Source: an uncultured Pelagibacteraceae bacterium
GTDB taxonomy: Bacteria > Pseudomonadota > Alphaproteobacteria > Pelagibacterales > Pelagibacteraceae
NCBI GenBank assembly: GCA_902526115.1
Contig: CABZJV010000001.1
Coordinates: forward strand, 42,300 to 106,299
Direction: 5' to 3'
DNA: 64,000 nucleotides
The translations under genes and the position numbers were made by a program. Positions 9,923 to 18,995 of the stretch are shown piece after piece (the first letter of the stretch is position 1; every line of letters starts with the position of its first letter). The notes beneath the pieces were generated by a model. The model was not told the origin of the DNA and searched no databases. It saw only the letters and a program-made list of their open reading frames with translations.

Positions 9923-10827
9923 TGAAAGAAAATGTAATTATATCACTAGCAGACGCAAAATATTATGAATTATTAGACGAATTGGTTAACTCTATAAAGT
10001 TTTTTAAACAGAGTGAGAATATAGCAATTTGTATACTAGATGCAGGTTTGACGGATGATCAAAAAAAGCATCTTTCAAAAAAAGTAGATGAAATAAAATC
10101 AGCCGACTGGGATATTGAGGTACCCGAATTTAAGATTCAAGGTAAAGAATGGCTTAAAAGTCAAGTTTCTAGGGCATTTTTACCAAAATATTTTCCAAAT
10201 TATAAAAAATATTTATGGATAGATGCTGATGCGTGGGTTAATTCTTGGGGAGCAATAGAGCTCTACTTTAAAGGATGTAGTAAAGGAAAGCTATCAATTG
10301 CAACTTCAGCAGATAGAGCCTACGGTAGAGTGTTAAGAGCTGATTGGTTTTTAGGAAGTTTTGCAAAGATTAAATCTCAAAATTATAAACATGCAAAGTC
10401 ATCCGGTTTTTCTGAGAAAATTGCTAGAGAAGTAGCCTTAAAACCCCATCTGAATATTGGTGTATTTGCTTTACAAAAGGACGCACCTCATTGGAAAATA
10501 TGGCAAAAGAATTTAAAAAAATCGCTTTCATCTGGAAAAATATGGGGCTCAGAGCAGATAGCAATGAACGTTACAATTTATTGTGATGGTCTACCAGTTG
10601 AAATATTACCCGCTTATTGTAATTGGACATTTATTGAAATTTTAAAATTTCATAAAGATAAAAATACTTTAGTAGAACCATATTTACCAAATCATGAAAT
10701 TGGGATTGTTCATTTTGCTGGAAAACATAATGACAAAATTAGAAGTAATAAAAACTTTATTTCTAAAATTGAAACAACAGAAGATGAAATCATAGAAATG
10801 AAGCTAAGATTTAATAAAAAAATTTAA
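9922..10827 (+). CDS. GT-A fold glycosyltransferase-like protein (GT8-like)
   Basis: The ORF track opens at TTG 9919, but the ATG at 9922, overlapping the pssA stop as TGATG, is the better start (301 residues). The protein begins with a Rossmann-like strand (NVIISLADAKYY) and contains YLWIDADAWVNSW, a D-x-D-type metal and nucleotide-sugar motif. Later come HLNIGVFALQKD and GSEQIAMN, followed by a late GIVHFAGKHNDK. This order (DxD, N-x-G-V, Q-x-x-x-N, H-F-x-G-x-x-K) is typical of glycosyltransferase family 8 and relatives. No membrane segment is seen, so it probably acts at the inner face of the membrane. Donor and acceptor are unknown; the place after phospholipid genes and before a GT9 gene suggests envelope glycan or glycolipid synthesis. 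Confidence 0.6.
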   Translation: MKENVIISLADAKYYELLDELVNSIKFFKQSENIAICILDAGLTDDQKKHLSKKVDEIKSADWDIEVPEFKIQGKEWLKSQVSRAFLPKYFPNYKKYLWIDADAWVNSWGAIELYFKGCSKGKLSIATSADRAYGRVLRADWFLGSFAKIKSQNYKHAKSSGFSEKIAREVALKPHLNIGVFALQKDAPHWKIWQKNLKKSLSSGKIWGSEQIAMNVTIYCDGLPVEILPAYCNWTFIEILKFHKDKNTLVEPYLPNHEIGIVHFAGKHNDKIRSNKNFISKIETTEDEIIEMKLRFNKKI

Positions 10828-10854
10828 AATAAAAGAAATATATAATCTATATTG

Positions 10855-11829
10855 ATGAAAATTTTAATTTATAATTCTGGAGGTGGACTTGGGGATAGCA
10901 TCCAGCTATTTGATTTAATTACAAGTTTAAAAATTAATTTTAAAGATACTTCTGTATTCTATTTGGGTGCACATGAGAACCACTTTCAAGGAAGTTTAAA
11001 AGAATATGGTATTAATATACCAACTTTTGATTTAAACATTAAATATTTTGGTTTTAGATGGAAACATTTATTTTTAGCAAAAAAATTATTTAATAAAAAC
11101 TCAATAGATAAATTTGATCTAATAATAGACCTTCAGTCAAAAATTAGAAATACTTTAGTTTTAAAACAGATACCTTGTAATAATTTTTATTCCTCCTCAT
11201 TGAATTATTTTTTTTCTTCAAAGAAAAAAAATTACGTAAATACAAAAAATAATTTGATTATGATTTTAAATAATATTGAAAAGTTAATTGACAAAAAATT
11301 AACTATTCAGAATTATGACATTAAAAGTATTGACCTAAAATATTTTGATGAAGCTAAAAGAATCCTCCCAAATAACAATTATGTTGGATTGTCTATAACT
11401 CAAGGAAACCCTTATAGAAAAAAAAATTGGCCAATAGATAAATTTATAAATTTAGGAAAAAAAATTGTAGAACTTAATAAAGTTCCAGTTTTTTTGATTA
11501 AAAAAAATGATATAGAATTAATTTCGAAGATAAAAAATGAAATTAAAGAAGCAATTATTCCAGAAGAAAACGCAAAATATTCAGAGCCAGTATTTGTCAC
11601 TGCTTTAGCTACCAGATTAAGCTCAAGTGTATCAATAAATAACGGAATTATGCATATGATTGGCTTAGCTAAAATACCTATGATACTTTTATTTGGATCT
11701 GGAGGATCTAAAGAAGAAGAAAAATTTGCTCCAAAGTATTCAAGTGTAAGAATTTTAAATAGCAGTAAGTTGTATAATTCTAATGATATTTCAAAGATAA
11801 CTGAACAAGATGTATTAAATTTAATTTAA
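10855..11829 (+). CDS. glycosyltransferase family 9 (heptosyltransferase-like)
   Basis: The ATG at 10855 is preferred over the in-frame TTG at 10852 (324 residues). The N-terminal YNSGGGLGDSIQLFDLI and the C-terminal half with YVGLSITQGNPYRKKNWP and SINNGIMHMIGLAKIPMILLFG match the GT-B family 9 pattern seen in ADP-heptose:LPS heptosyltransferases, where the N/D-x-G-x-x-H block binds the nucleotide sugar. It is a little shorter than typical WaaC or WaaF. It probably adds a sugar to LPS core or a related surface glycan. It follows the GT8-like gene by 27 bp and precedes rlmE by 6 bp. Confidence 0.75.
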   Translation: MKILIYNSGGGLGDSIQLFDLITSLKINFKDTSVFYLGAHENHFQGSLKEYGINIPTFDLNIKYFGFRWKHLFLAKKLFNKNSIDKFDLIIDLQSKIRNTLVLKQIPCNNFYSSSLNYFFSSKKKNYVNTKNNLIMILNNIEKLIDKKLTIQNYDIKSIDLKYFDEAKRILPNNNYVGLSITQGNPYRKKNWPIDKFINLGKKIVELNKVPVFLIKKNDIELISKIKNEIKEAIIPEENAKYSEPVFVTALATRLSSSVSINNGIMHMIGLAKIPMILLFGSGGSKEEEKFAPKYSSVRILNSSKLYNSNDISKITEQDVLNLI

Positions 11830-11835
11830 TACCAT

Positions 11836-12447
11836 ATGAAAAAAAATAAAATCTCCAAAAACTGGATAAACAAACAGAGAAGAGACATTTATGTGAGACG
11901 ATCAAAGGTTGATGGCTATAGAGCAAGATCTGCTTATAAACTGATAGAAATAGATGAAAAATTTAAAGTTTTTAAAGGTGGATTGTCTATAATTGATATT
12001 GGTGCAGCCCCAGGGAGTTGGTCTCAATATGCTTTTAAAGCAGCAAAAAGTGGAAAATTAATCTCTATTGATTTAAAAAAAATGGAACCAATAGGTAAAA
12101 GCTTACAAATCCAGGGAGATTTTACTGATGTTAAAATACAAGATAAAATAAAAAAAAAACTGAATGGTAAAGTTGATGTTGTAATGTCCGATATGGCCGT
12201 TGATACAACGGGTAATAAAAATATTGACTCAATACAAACAGGAGAACTATGCATAGAAGCTATGAAATTCGCAAAAGATCTTACAAAAGATAGTGGTTAT
12301 TTTATTTCAAAAATTTTCATGGGTGGCACTTTTAATGAAATCGTCGCAGAAGGAAAAAAACATTTTAAAGAAGTTAGGGTATTTAAACCAAAATCAAGTA
12401 GGAAAGACTCAAAGGAAAGTTTTATAATTTGTAGAAAAGTTAGATAG
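11836..12447 (+). CDS. rlmE: 23S rRNA (uridine-2'-O)-methyltransferase
   Basis: A 203-residue RlmE (RrmJ/FtsJ), which methylates the 2'-hydroxyl of the A-loop uridine of 23S rRNA (U2552 in E. coli numbering) late in large-subunit assembly. The SAM-binding motif IDIGAAPGSWSQYA lies at about 54-67. The K-D-K-E catalytic set is recognisable in RSAYKL, VVMSDMA, YFISKIFMGG and SKESFIICR. The N-terminus starts with the usual basic RRDIYVRRSK. The gene is 6 bp after the GT9 gene and 37 bp before guaB. Confidence 0.95.
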   Translation: MKKNKISKNWINKQRRDIYVRRSKVDGYRARSAYKLIEIDEKFKVFKGGLSIIDIGAAPGSWSQYAFKAAKSGKLISIDLKKMEPIGKSLQIQGDFTDVKIQDKIKKKLNGKVDVVMSDMAVDTTGNKNIDSIQTGELCIEAMKFAKDLTKDSGYFISKIFMGGTFNEIVAEGKKHFKEVRVFKPKSSRKDSKESFIICRKVR

Positions 12448-12484
12448 ACACTTTAAAATAAAAAGGAATCATATATAAAAGATT

Positions 12485-13561
12485 ATGGTCCCTATAAAAG
12501 AAGCACTTACCTTTGATGATGTTACGTTAGTTCCAAATTATTCAGAAATACTGCCATCAGAAGTAAATACAGATGTAACCTTAGGAGCTCACCTAAAACT
12601 AAAAGTTCCACTTTTGTCTTCAGCAATGGACACTGTAACAGAGAGCAAAATGGCTATAGCACTAGCAAAAGCTGGGGGCATTGGAGTAATTCATCGTAAT
12701 CTTAATATCAAACAACAGATATTAGAAATAAAAAAAGTAAAAAAACTTTCTTTAAAAGTGGGCGCAGCAATAGGAGCATCAGACAAAGAGTTTGTTAGAG
12801 CAAAAGAAATTATTAAAGAAGGGGTTGATCTTATAGTAATTGATACTGCACATGGCCATACCAAAAAAGTAGGTGAAATTATCAAATATGTAAAAAAAAT
12901 AAAAAATAATAAAATAGCTCTATGCGCTGGTAATATTGCTACACCAGAGGCTGCGAAATTTCTAATTAAATTAGGGGTTGATATTATAAAAGTTGGAATT
13001 GGACCTGGATCTATTTGCACTACAAGATTAGTAGCTGGTATTGGGGTTCCTCAGTTGAGTGCAATCTTATCAGTGAGAAATGGAATTAAAAATAAAAAAG
13101 TAAAAATAATTTCAGATGGAGGAATTAAATATTCAGGTGATTTAGCAAAAGCATTTGCTGCAGGAGCTGATGCTGTAATGATAGGATCATTGTTTGCTGG
13201 TACAAATGAAACACCAGGAAAATTAATTAAAAAAAACGGAAAATTGTATAAAAGTTTTCGTGGCATGGGTTCTGTTGGAGCTATGAATAAAGGTTCAGCA
13301 GATAGGTATTTTCAAAAGAAACAAAAAGATGTTTCCAAATATGTAGCGGAAGGTGTTGAAGGGTTTGTTAAATATAAAGGTGATGTAGGAAGTATATTAT
13401 ATAAATTAGTTGGTGGTTTAAAATCATCTATGGGTTATCTTGGTTCAAAAAATATAACTAGACTTAGAGAAAAACCTCATTTTGTAAAAATAACAAAAGC
13501 AGGATTTTATGAGAGTATGGTTCACAATGTTGATATGATAAAAAATGATAGTAAATATTAA
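12485..13561 (+). CDS. guaB: inosine-5'-monophosphate dehydrogenase lacking CBS domains
   Basis: A 358-residue (beta/alpha)8-barrel enzyme oxidising IMP to XMP with NAD+. [18 protein letters not shown] at the start, the catalytic loop GPGSICTTR (Cys about 178), [11 protein letters not shown] and the flap RYFQ...[11 protein letters not shown] are all IMP dehydrogenase features. Ordinary IMPDH is about 490 residues because two CBS domains are inserted after the first barrel elements. Here the chain passes directly from IKKVKKL to KVGAAIGAS at about 83-98, so the regulatory insert is absent. The flap Arg-Tyr and EGVEG point to IMPDH rather than GMP reductase. The gene starts a guaB-TPR-guaA operon, overlapping the TPR gene by 1 nt. 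Confidence 0.9.
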   Translation: MVPIKEALTFDDVTLVPNYSEILPSEVNTDVTLGAHLKLKVPLLSSAMDTVTESKMAIALAKAGGIGVIHRNLNIKQQILEIKKVKKLSLKVGAAIGASDKEFVRAKEIIKEGVDLIVIDTAHGHTKKVGEIIKYVKKIKNNKIALCAGNIATPEAAKFLIKLGVDIIKVGIGPGSICTTRLVAGIGVPQLSAILSVRNGIKNKKVKIISDGGIKYSGDLAKAFAAGADAVMIGSLFAGTNETPGKLIKKNGKLYKSFRGMGSVGAMNKGSADRYFQKKQKDVSKYVAEGVEGFVKYKGDVGSILYKLVGGLKSSMGYLGSKNITRLREKPHFVKITKAGFYESMVHNVDMIKNDSKY

Positions 13562-13998
13562 TGCTCAAAAATTTTAAAATAATTAAAATATCAATTATAC
13601 TTTTATTAGTTCAATCATTATCTTTTAGTAATAATAATTTTTTTAATGATGCACTAAAACTTTATGAAAATAAAAAGTATGATGACGCTAAATTTTTATT
13701 TGAACGAAACATAGTTTTTAATCCAAAGGATGCTAATTCTTACTTGTATTTGGCAAAAATTTATAACCACGAAGAAGATCAAAGAAAAGAGATAATTAAC
13801 TTAGAAACAGCTCTACTTATTGAACCAGATAATGAAGAGGCTTTATTGATGATGATGAAAATATCTATTGAAAAATCCAACTACGATAAGGTTAAAAGTC
13901 TTTCAGAAACATTCTCAAAAGTTTGCGAAAAATTATGTGACGAAAATAAAAACATAAAAGAGTCTCTGCAAAATATAGATCCTAAAAATGAGTCTTGA
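13561..13998 (+). CDS. secreted TPR-repeat protein between guaB and guaA
   Basis: A 145-residue protein with a hydrophobic N-terminal signal sequence (about residues 9-23) followed by tetratricopeptide-like helical repeats: [35 protein letters not shown] and [19 protein letters not shown]. It is probably exported to the periplasm and serves as a protein-binding scaffold; no catalytic motif is seen. The start overlaps the guaB stop by 1 nt (TAATG), and the end overlaps guaA by 11 nt, so it is translationally locked into the GMP synthesis operon although nothing in it suggests a nucleotide role. Specific partner unknown. Confidence 0.7.
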   Translation: MLKNFKIIKISIILLLVQSLSFSNNNFFNDALKLYENKKYDDAKFLFERNIVFNPKDANSYLYLAKIYNHEEDQRKEIINLETALLIEPDNEEALLMMMKISIEKSNYDKVKSLSETFSKVCEKLCDENKNIKESLQNIDPKNES

Positions 13999-15550
13999 TC
14001 AAAATCTAGACAAAATCTTGATAGTAGATTTTGGTTCCCAGTTTACTCAACTAATTGCAAGGAGGATAAGAGAATTAGGAGTTTTTTCAGAGATTATAAG
14101 TCATAAAAAAATTGAAATTAAAGACATTAACAAACGTGTTAGAGGAATAATTTTGTCTGGAGGACCATTAAACGTATACCAAATTAACAAATATTCTTTT
14201 GACAAAAAAATATTAGATTTGAGTCTTCCAATTTTAGGAATTTGTTTTGGCCATCAAATACTTTCGAAATTGAATGGTGGAAAAGTAAAACAATCAAAAC
14301 ACCGTGAATTTGGCTTGGCTAACATTTATAAAAAAAAAGACAGCCTTTTAACAAAAAATTTCTTTGGAACAAAGAAAACAAAACAGGTATGGATGAGTCA
14401 TGCTGATCAAGTATCTAAACTACCTTTAAATTTTAAGGTTATTGCATCAAGTACAAATTCTAAATTTGCAATTGTTGAAAACAAATACAAAAAGTTTTTT
14501 GGTATACAATTTCATCCCGAAGTAACACATACTGAAAGTGGAAAAAAACTGATAAGTAATTTTATTTTCTTAATATGTAAAATCAAGAGAAATTGGTCCT
14601 CTAAAGATCAAAAATTTAAATTAATTAAAGAAGTACAAACACAAGTAGGTACTAACAAAGTTATTTGTGCATTATCTGGTGGAGTGGATAGCAGTGTTGT
14701 TGCTCAGCTATTGAATAAAGCTATTGGAAAAAAACTATATTGTATTTTTGTAAACACAGGACTTTTGAGAAAAAATGAGGAAATACAAGTAGTAAAAACT
14801 TTTAAGAAACGTTTAAAAATCAATTTAACCTATGTAAATGCAGAGAAAGAATTTTTGTCTAAATTAAAAAATATTTCTGACCCAGAAAAAAAAAGGAAAA
14901 TAATTGGAAATCTATTTATAAAAATATTTGAACGCTACGCAAAAAAAATTAAGAATGTAAGTTTTTTAGCACAAGGAACACTTTACCCCGATTTAATCGA
15001 AAGTAGATCTGTTACTGGTAGTCAAACTTCAAAGATTAAATCTCACCATAATGTAGGTGGTTTACCAAAAAACATGAACTTGAAACTTGTTGAGCCATTA
15101 AAATTTTTATTTAAAGATGAGGTTAGAAAATTAGGTCTTGAATTAAAATTATCTAACGAAATTATATCAAGACATCCTTTTCCAGGACCTGGATTAGCAA
15201 TCAGAATGCCTGGTATTATTACTAATGAAAAAATAAAAATTTTAAAAGAGGCTGATCATTATTTTGTTCGAGCTTTAAAGGACCACGGACTTTACCATAA
15301 AATATGGCAAGCTTATGCTGCTTTGTTACCAGTAAAAACAGTAGGAGTTATGGGAGACAATCGTACTTATGAATATTTATGTTTACTAAGAGCTATTACT
15401 TCTGAAGACGGTATGACTGCTGATTTTTTTGAATTCAAAAAGTCTTTTATGCAAACTATTTCAAATAGAATAGTTAATAGTATCAGGGGAATAAATAGAG
15501 TTGTGTACGATGTAACCTCAAAACCACCTAGCACTATTGAATTAGAATAG
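13988..15550 (+). CDS. guaA: GMP synthase (glutamine-hydrolysing)
   Basis: A 520-residue two-domain enzyme converting XMP to GMP with ATP and glutamine. The N-terminal class I glutamine amidotransferase shows ILSGGP, GICFGHQ with the nucleophilic Cys, and [13 protein letters not shown] with the catalytic His and Glu. The ATP-pyrophosphatase domain has the PP-loop [12 protein letters not shown] at about 229-240 and [12 protein letters not shown]. The C-terminal dimerisation domain has [12 protein letters not shown] and ends in KPPSTIELE, the usual terminus. It is the next enzyme after guaB in the pathway and shares its operon, overlapping the intervening TPR gene by 11 nt. Confidence 0.97.
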   Translation: MSLDQNLDKILIVDFGSQFTQLIARRIRELGVFSEIISHKKIEIKDINKRVRGIILSGGPLNVYQINKYSFDKKILDLSLPILGICFGHQILSKLNGGKVKQSKHREFGLANIYKKKDSLLTKNFFGTKKTKQVWMSHADQVSKLPLNFKVIASSTNSKFAIVENKYKKFFGIQFHPEVTHTESGKKLISNFIFLICKIKRNWSSKDQKFKLIKEVQTQVGTNKVICALSGGVDSSVVAQLLNKAIGKKLYCIFVNTGLLRKNEEIQVVKTFKKRLKINLTYVNAEKEFLSKLKNISDPEKKRKIIGNLFIKIFERYAKKIKNVSFLAQGTLYPDLIESRSVTGSQTSKIKSHHNVGGLPKNMNLKLVEPLKFLFKDEVRKLGLELKLSNEIISRHPFPGPGLAIRMPGIITNEKIKILKEADHYFVRALKDHGLYHKIWQAYAALLPVKTVGVMGDNRTYEYLCLLRAITSEDGMTADFFEFKKSFMQTISNRIVNSIRGINRVVYDVTSKPPSTIELE

Positions 15551-15589
15551 CTTTAAATATAACTTAATTTAATTAAATTATTTTCAAAT

Positions 15590-16360
15590 ATGAAAAAAAT
15601 TAAAAAAATTATCTTAAAAAAAAACAAATCAAAAATTGTTAGTCTTTCTGTATATTCAAAAAATACAGCAAGGATTGCAGATAAATTCTGTGATTTAGTG
15701 CTAGTAGGGGATTCTCTTGGATCAGTTTTGTATAACTATAAATCAACTAAAGAGGTAACTCTTAATACCATGATAGAACACTCTAAAAGTGTAAGACAAG
15801 GTATTAAAAAAAGTCTCATGGTAGTAGATATGCCATATAATACCTACAGAAATCCAAAAGAAGCATTAAAAAATGTAAAAAAAGTAATGCTAAAAACAAA
15901 ATGTGAAGCAATTAAACTAGAAGGTGGAAGTAAAATTAAAGCTGTAATTAGAGTATTGGTTAAAAATAATATTCCGGTCATGGGACATTTAGGAGTCCTA
16001 CCTCAAACAGATAAAAGCTTTAAATTTAAAGGTACAAAAAATGTAGAAAGACTCAAAATTTTAAAAGAAGCAAAATTACTAGAGAAATTAGGAGTTTTTT
16101 CTATAGTTTTGGAATGCGTTGAAACTTCATTAGCAAAATTAGTTACAAAATCTTTAAATATTCCGACAATTGGAATTGGAGCTTCAAATAATTGTGATGG
16201 TCAAATCTTGGTTATTGATGACTTAATTGGTTTAAATCCAATTAGTTTAAGATTTGTTAAAAAGTACTCTAATATTGCAAAAGAAATTTCTAAAGCGGTC
16301 TCAAATTATTCAAAAGAAGTAAGGACTAAAAAATTTCCACAAAAAAAACATTCTTATTGA
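15590..16360 (+). CDS. panB: 3-methyl-2-oxobutanoate hydroxymethyltransferase
   Basis: A 256-residue PanB, which transfers a one-carbon unit from 5,10-methylenetetrahydrofolate to 2-oxoisovalerate, the first committed step to pantothenate. Visible motifs are LVGDSLGSVLYNY (metal-binding Asp), VVDMPYNTY, AIKLEGG, VMGHLGVLPQ and IGIGASNNCDGQILVIDDL, all in canonical order and at a normal length. It lies 39 bp after guaA and ends back to back with the convergent terC-like gene with no spacing. No other pantothenate gene is nearby, so the rest of the pathway, if present, is outside the window. Confidence 0.93.
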   Translation: MKKIKKIILKKNKSKIVSLSVYSKNTARIADKFCDLVLVGDSLGSVLYNYKSTKEVTLNTMIEHSKSVRQGIKKSLMVVDMPYNTYRNPKEALKNVKKVMLKTKCEAIKLEGGSKIKAVIRVLVKNNIPVMGHLGVLPQTDKSFKFKGTKNVERLKILKEAKLLEKLGVFSIVLECVETSLAKLVTKSLNIPTIGIGASNNCDGQILVIDDLIGLNPISLRFVKKYSNIAKEISKAVSNYSKEVRTKKFPQKKHSY

Positions 16361-16972
16361 TTAGAAATATTTCTTAAATTCTTCATTTATCTTCAGAATT
16401 TCCAGGTCAACCAGACCACCAATTATCAGTTGAAGACCAACAATTAAAATAAATACCAAACCAACATAGGCTATCCATATATGCTTTTGAATATAATTTG
16501 CCATATATGTTGCTAACGCTCCAGTTAGAACAACAGACAAAACTAGTCCAAAAATCATAAATCCAAAATATCCTTTTGCTGCACCCACAACACCGATAAC
16601 GTTATCAAAACTGATAGTGATATCAGCAAACAAAACTTTATACACACTTTTTATAAAAGAAGGCTCATTAGATTTTTTAGTAGGAGATTTTACTTTCTTA
16701 ATTTCTACTAAATCTTTTCTTAAATCATTTACTATCCAAATTAATAAAAGACCACCTAAAATTTTAATAAAGTAAAATTTGAACAAGTAAGTTGCAAATA
16801 CAGCAAATATAACTTTAAAAACTAAAGCTCCTGCAACACCCCATAAAATAATTTTTTTTCTATTTTTTGGAACAAAGTTTGCAGCTATTAAACCAATAAT
16901 TATTGCATTATCTGCAGCTAAAATTATATCTATAAAGATTATTTGTAGTAATATTATGGATTGTTCTATCAA
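16361..16972 (-). CDS. TerC/YjbE-family integral membrane protein
   Basis: A 203-residue membrane protein with about six to seven hydrophobic segments. It has the two diagnostic acidic intramembrane motifs of the TerC superfamily: LAADNAIIIGL in the first helix (about 17-30) and FADITISFDNVIGV in the fourth (about 113-127). A charged cytoplasmic loop (KSPTKKSNEPS) separates the halves. Members have been linked to metal-ion export, for example manganese, or to metalation of secreted enzymes. The substrate here cannot be read from sequence. It is preceded on its own strand by a plausible promoter and abuts panB tail to tail. Confidence 0.85.
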   Translation of the reverse strand: MIEQSIILLQIIFIDIILAADNAIIIGLIAANFVPKNRKKIILWGVAGALVFKVIFAVFATYLFKFYFIKILGGLLLIWIVNDLRKDLVEIKKVKSPTKKSNEPSFIKSVYKVLFADITISFDNVIGVVGAAKGYFGFMIFGLVLSVVLTGALATYMANYIQKHIWIAYVGLVFILIVGLQLIIGGLVDLEILKINEEFKKYF

Positions 16973-16981
16973 GGCAGATTT

Positions 16982-17009
16982 ATAATATTATAATTTTGTA
17001 ATTTTACAA
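16982..17009 (-). promoter_or_regulatory. candidate promoter for the TerC-like gene
   Basis: Read on the minus strand, TTGTAA (17004-17009) and TATTAT (16982-16987) are 16 bp apart, and the -10 ends 9 bp before the ATG at 16972. That would give a nearly leaderless transcript. The elements are close to sigma-70 consensus, but AT-richness makes chance matches common. Confidence 0.35.
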
Positions 17010-17031
17010 CGATACTAAATTAAAAGCCGAA

Positions 17032-17517
17032 TTAGTATTTTGATTTTTTCGAACCATCTATTACTTGTTTAAGCTCAGTATATTCTTCACAATTGCAATT
17101 TTCTAATACTTTCAGTCTCTCCTTCGCTAAATCCATTCTATTTGTTGCAACATAAAGTTCACCTAAATATTCATTTATCCCATTATGATTTGGGTCAATT
17201 TTTAGTCCTAAAAGGTAATACTTTTCCCCATTTTTATAATCCCCTAATTTTCTAGTTGTAAATCCTAAATAATTTAAAGTATCTGCTTGATTTGGTTTTT
17301 TACTGTTAGACTTTAAAAGAAGTTTTTGAGCTTTCGTATATCTTTTCATTGCTTTTTTAATTTTTCCCTTTTTCTCAAATTTTTTTGCAAATTTTATTGT
17401 CTCAACTGCTTTGTCATAATCAGACTTAACTTTTGAGGTTGTTGAGTCTGATCCTGCTGAGTAAGAATTAGTCGCAATATTCAGAAAGATTAGTATTAAA
17501 AAAATTTTTTTTATCAT
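17032..17517 (-). CDS. secreted TPR-repeat protein downstream of pxpA
   Basis: A 161-residue protein with a clear signal peptide (about 1-20, ending NSYSA) and TPR-type helices: TIKFAKKFEKKGKIKKAMKR, ADTLNYLGFTTRKLGDYKNG and YYLLGLKIDPNHNGINEYLG. A Cys-x-Cys near the end (ENCNCEEY) could form a disulfide or bind metal. It is likely periplasmic with a scaffolding role. Its ATG overlaps the pxpA stop region by one base, so it is co-transcribed with 5-oxoprolinase subunit A. There is no sequence evidence for a role in oxoproline metabolism. Confidence 0.7.
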   Translation of the reverse strand: MIKKIFLILIFLNIATNSYSAGSDSTTSKVKSDYDKAVETIKFAKKFEKKGKIKKAMKRYTKAQKLLLKSNSKKPNQADTLNYLGFTTRKLGDYKNGEKYYLLGLKIDPNHNGINEYLGELYVATNRMDLAKERLKVLENCNCEEYTELKQVIDGSKKSKY

Positions 17518-18290
17518 TAAACAAATTTCTCCATGTCATTTAAAGGTTTCAATTTAAATCCATTTTCTAAAAGGTTTGCTTTTATTGATTTTGCAGTTAA
17601 TAATGCATTATCATTATCTCCATGTATGCATACTGAGTCAATTTCACAAGGTATTTGCTTTCCGCTGTGACAATTAAGTGACTGAGTTTTTACCATTGTT
17701 AAGACGTGCTTTTTGGCTTGCTCAGGGTCAATAATTAATGCATGAGGTTTTTTTCTTGAAACTAAATTTCCATCATCTTCATAATTTCTATCAGCAAAAA
17801 TTTCACAAGCAATTTTCATTTTTAATGTTTTTGCAGCTTCCTCCATTTTTGAACCAGTAGGAACCAAATATATTAAATTTTTATCTATATCATTAATTGT
17901 TTTGGCCAAAATGGACGCTAATTCTAAATCTTCACATGCCATGTTGTTTAATGCGCCATGAGGCTTCATGTGCGTTACTTTCTCTCCATGATTTTGCGCT
18001 AATTTTTGAAGGATTTCATATTGATCAATAATTAATTTTTTTATTTCACCAGGAGAAAGATTTAGCCTTTTTCTTCCAAAGTTTTCTAGATCTTTAAAAG
18101 AAGGATGAGCACCAATGCTTACTCCATTTTCTTTAGATATTCTAATAACCTGATTCATTGAATCCTCGTCACCTGCGTGAAAACCGCAAGCAACATTCGC
18201 AGAATTTACTATTTTAAGTAATTCAGGATCATTTTCATTTGAATGATGTTTTGATTTTTCACCTAAATCACAATTGATATTAATTTCCAT
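17517..18290 (-). CDS. pxpA: 5-oxoprolinase subunit A (LamB/YcsF family)
   Basis: A 257-residue PxpA, part of the ATP-dependent prokaryotic 5-oxoprolinase PxpABC that opens 5-oxoproline (pyroglutamate) to glutamate. Family landmarks are the opening ININCDLGE, SANVACGFHAGDE (metal-type Asp/His cluster), GAHPSFKDLENFGRK, THMKPHGALNNMA, EIFADRNYEDDGNLVSR and VCIHGDNDNA. The length is normal. The gene is divergent from pxpB with only 27 bp between the start codons, whereas the three genes are usually collinear. A TPR gene follows on the same strand with 1-nt overlap. Confidence 0.93.
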   Translation of the reverse strand: MEININCDLGEKSKHHSNENDPELLKIVNSANVACGFHAGDEDSMNQVIRISKENGVSIGAHPSFKDLENFGRKRLNLSPGEIKKLIIDQYEILQKLAQNHGEKVTHMKPHGALNNMACEDLELASILAKTINDIDKNLIYLVPTGSKMEEAAKTLKMKIACEIFADRNYEDDGNLVSRKKPHALIIDPEQAKKHVLTMVKTQSLNCHSGKQIPCEIDSVCIHGDNDNALLTAKSIKANLLENGFKLKPLNDMEKFV

Positions 18291-18317
18291 GGCTTAATAC
18301 TTGAAGTATAACATGTC

Positions 18318-18995
18318 ATGATTAAAAATATATCAAATCTTGGTGACGCAGCTGTCTATTGTGACTTTGGTAAAGAAGTAAATAAAGAAATAAATTCAAA
18401 TGTAATTAAGTATTTTTATTCAATTAGAAATCAGAAAATTAAAGGAATTAATAATCTTACCCCTTCTTATAATAAGTTAATTATTTCATTTGATTTAAAA
18501 TTAACTAATTTTAATGAGATAAAAAAAAAAATTGAAAATCTCAACATTAATGAAGTTTTTATTAAAAATAACAAAGAATTAAAGATCCCAGTATGTTGTG
18601 ATGAGATTTTTGGTTTAGATATTGACATTTTAGAAAAAAAACTTTCCTTAAAAAAAGATAAAATTTTAGAAAATTTTTTTAATACAGAATATTTTTGTTA
18701 TATGACAGGTTTCATTGCAGGAATGCCTTTTTTAGGTGATTTGAATAAAAATATACACACTAAAAGATTAGAAACTCCAAGAGTAATTGTGCCCAAAGGT
18801 TCAGTCGGAATTACAGAGCAATTTGCAAATATATACACTTTTGAAAGTCCTGGCGGATGGAATATTATAGGTAATACTCCTGTAGAGATGTTTGATAGCA
18901 GTAACGAAAAAGATCCAAATATGATTGATCCAGGTGACAAGGTTACCTTTTATGAAATATCACTAAACGAATATAAATCTTATAATGAACGATAA
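18318..18995 (+). CDS. pxpB: 5-oxoprolinase subunit B (KipI family)
   Basis: A 225-residue PxpB, which together with PxpC forms the carboxyltransferase-like part of 5-oxoprolinase. Hallmarks are the opening NLGDAAVYCDFG, the Y-C-Y-M-T-G-F-I-A-G-M-P-F-L-G-D-L block, PRVIVPKGSVGI, and ESPGGWNIIGNTPV followed by DPGDKVTF. It overlaps pxpC by 11 nt, so the two are coupled. The upstream gap to the divergent pxpA is only 27 bp, leaving little room for two independent promoters. Confidence 0.93.
   Translation: MIKNISNLGDAAVYCDFGKEVNKEINSNVIKYFYSIRNQKIKGINNLTPSYNKLIISFDLKLTNFNEIKKKIENLNINEVFIKNNKELKIPVCCDEIFGLDIDILEKKLSLKKDKILENFFNTEYFCYMTGFIAGMPFLGDLNKNIHTKRLETPRVIVPKGSVGITEQFANIYTFESPGGWNIIGNTPVEMFDSSNEKDPNMIDPGDKVTFYEISLNEYKSYNER

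Noticed and set aside
12485-13561. GMP reductase as the identity of the CBS-less barrel protein
   Set aside because: The RYFQ and [11 protein letters not shown] flap and the [15 protein letters not shown] start follow IMP dehydrogenase, and guaA is in the same operon.
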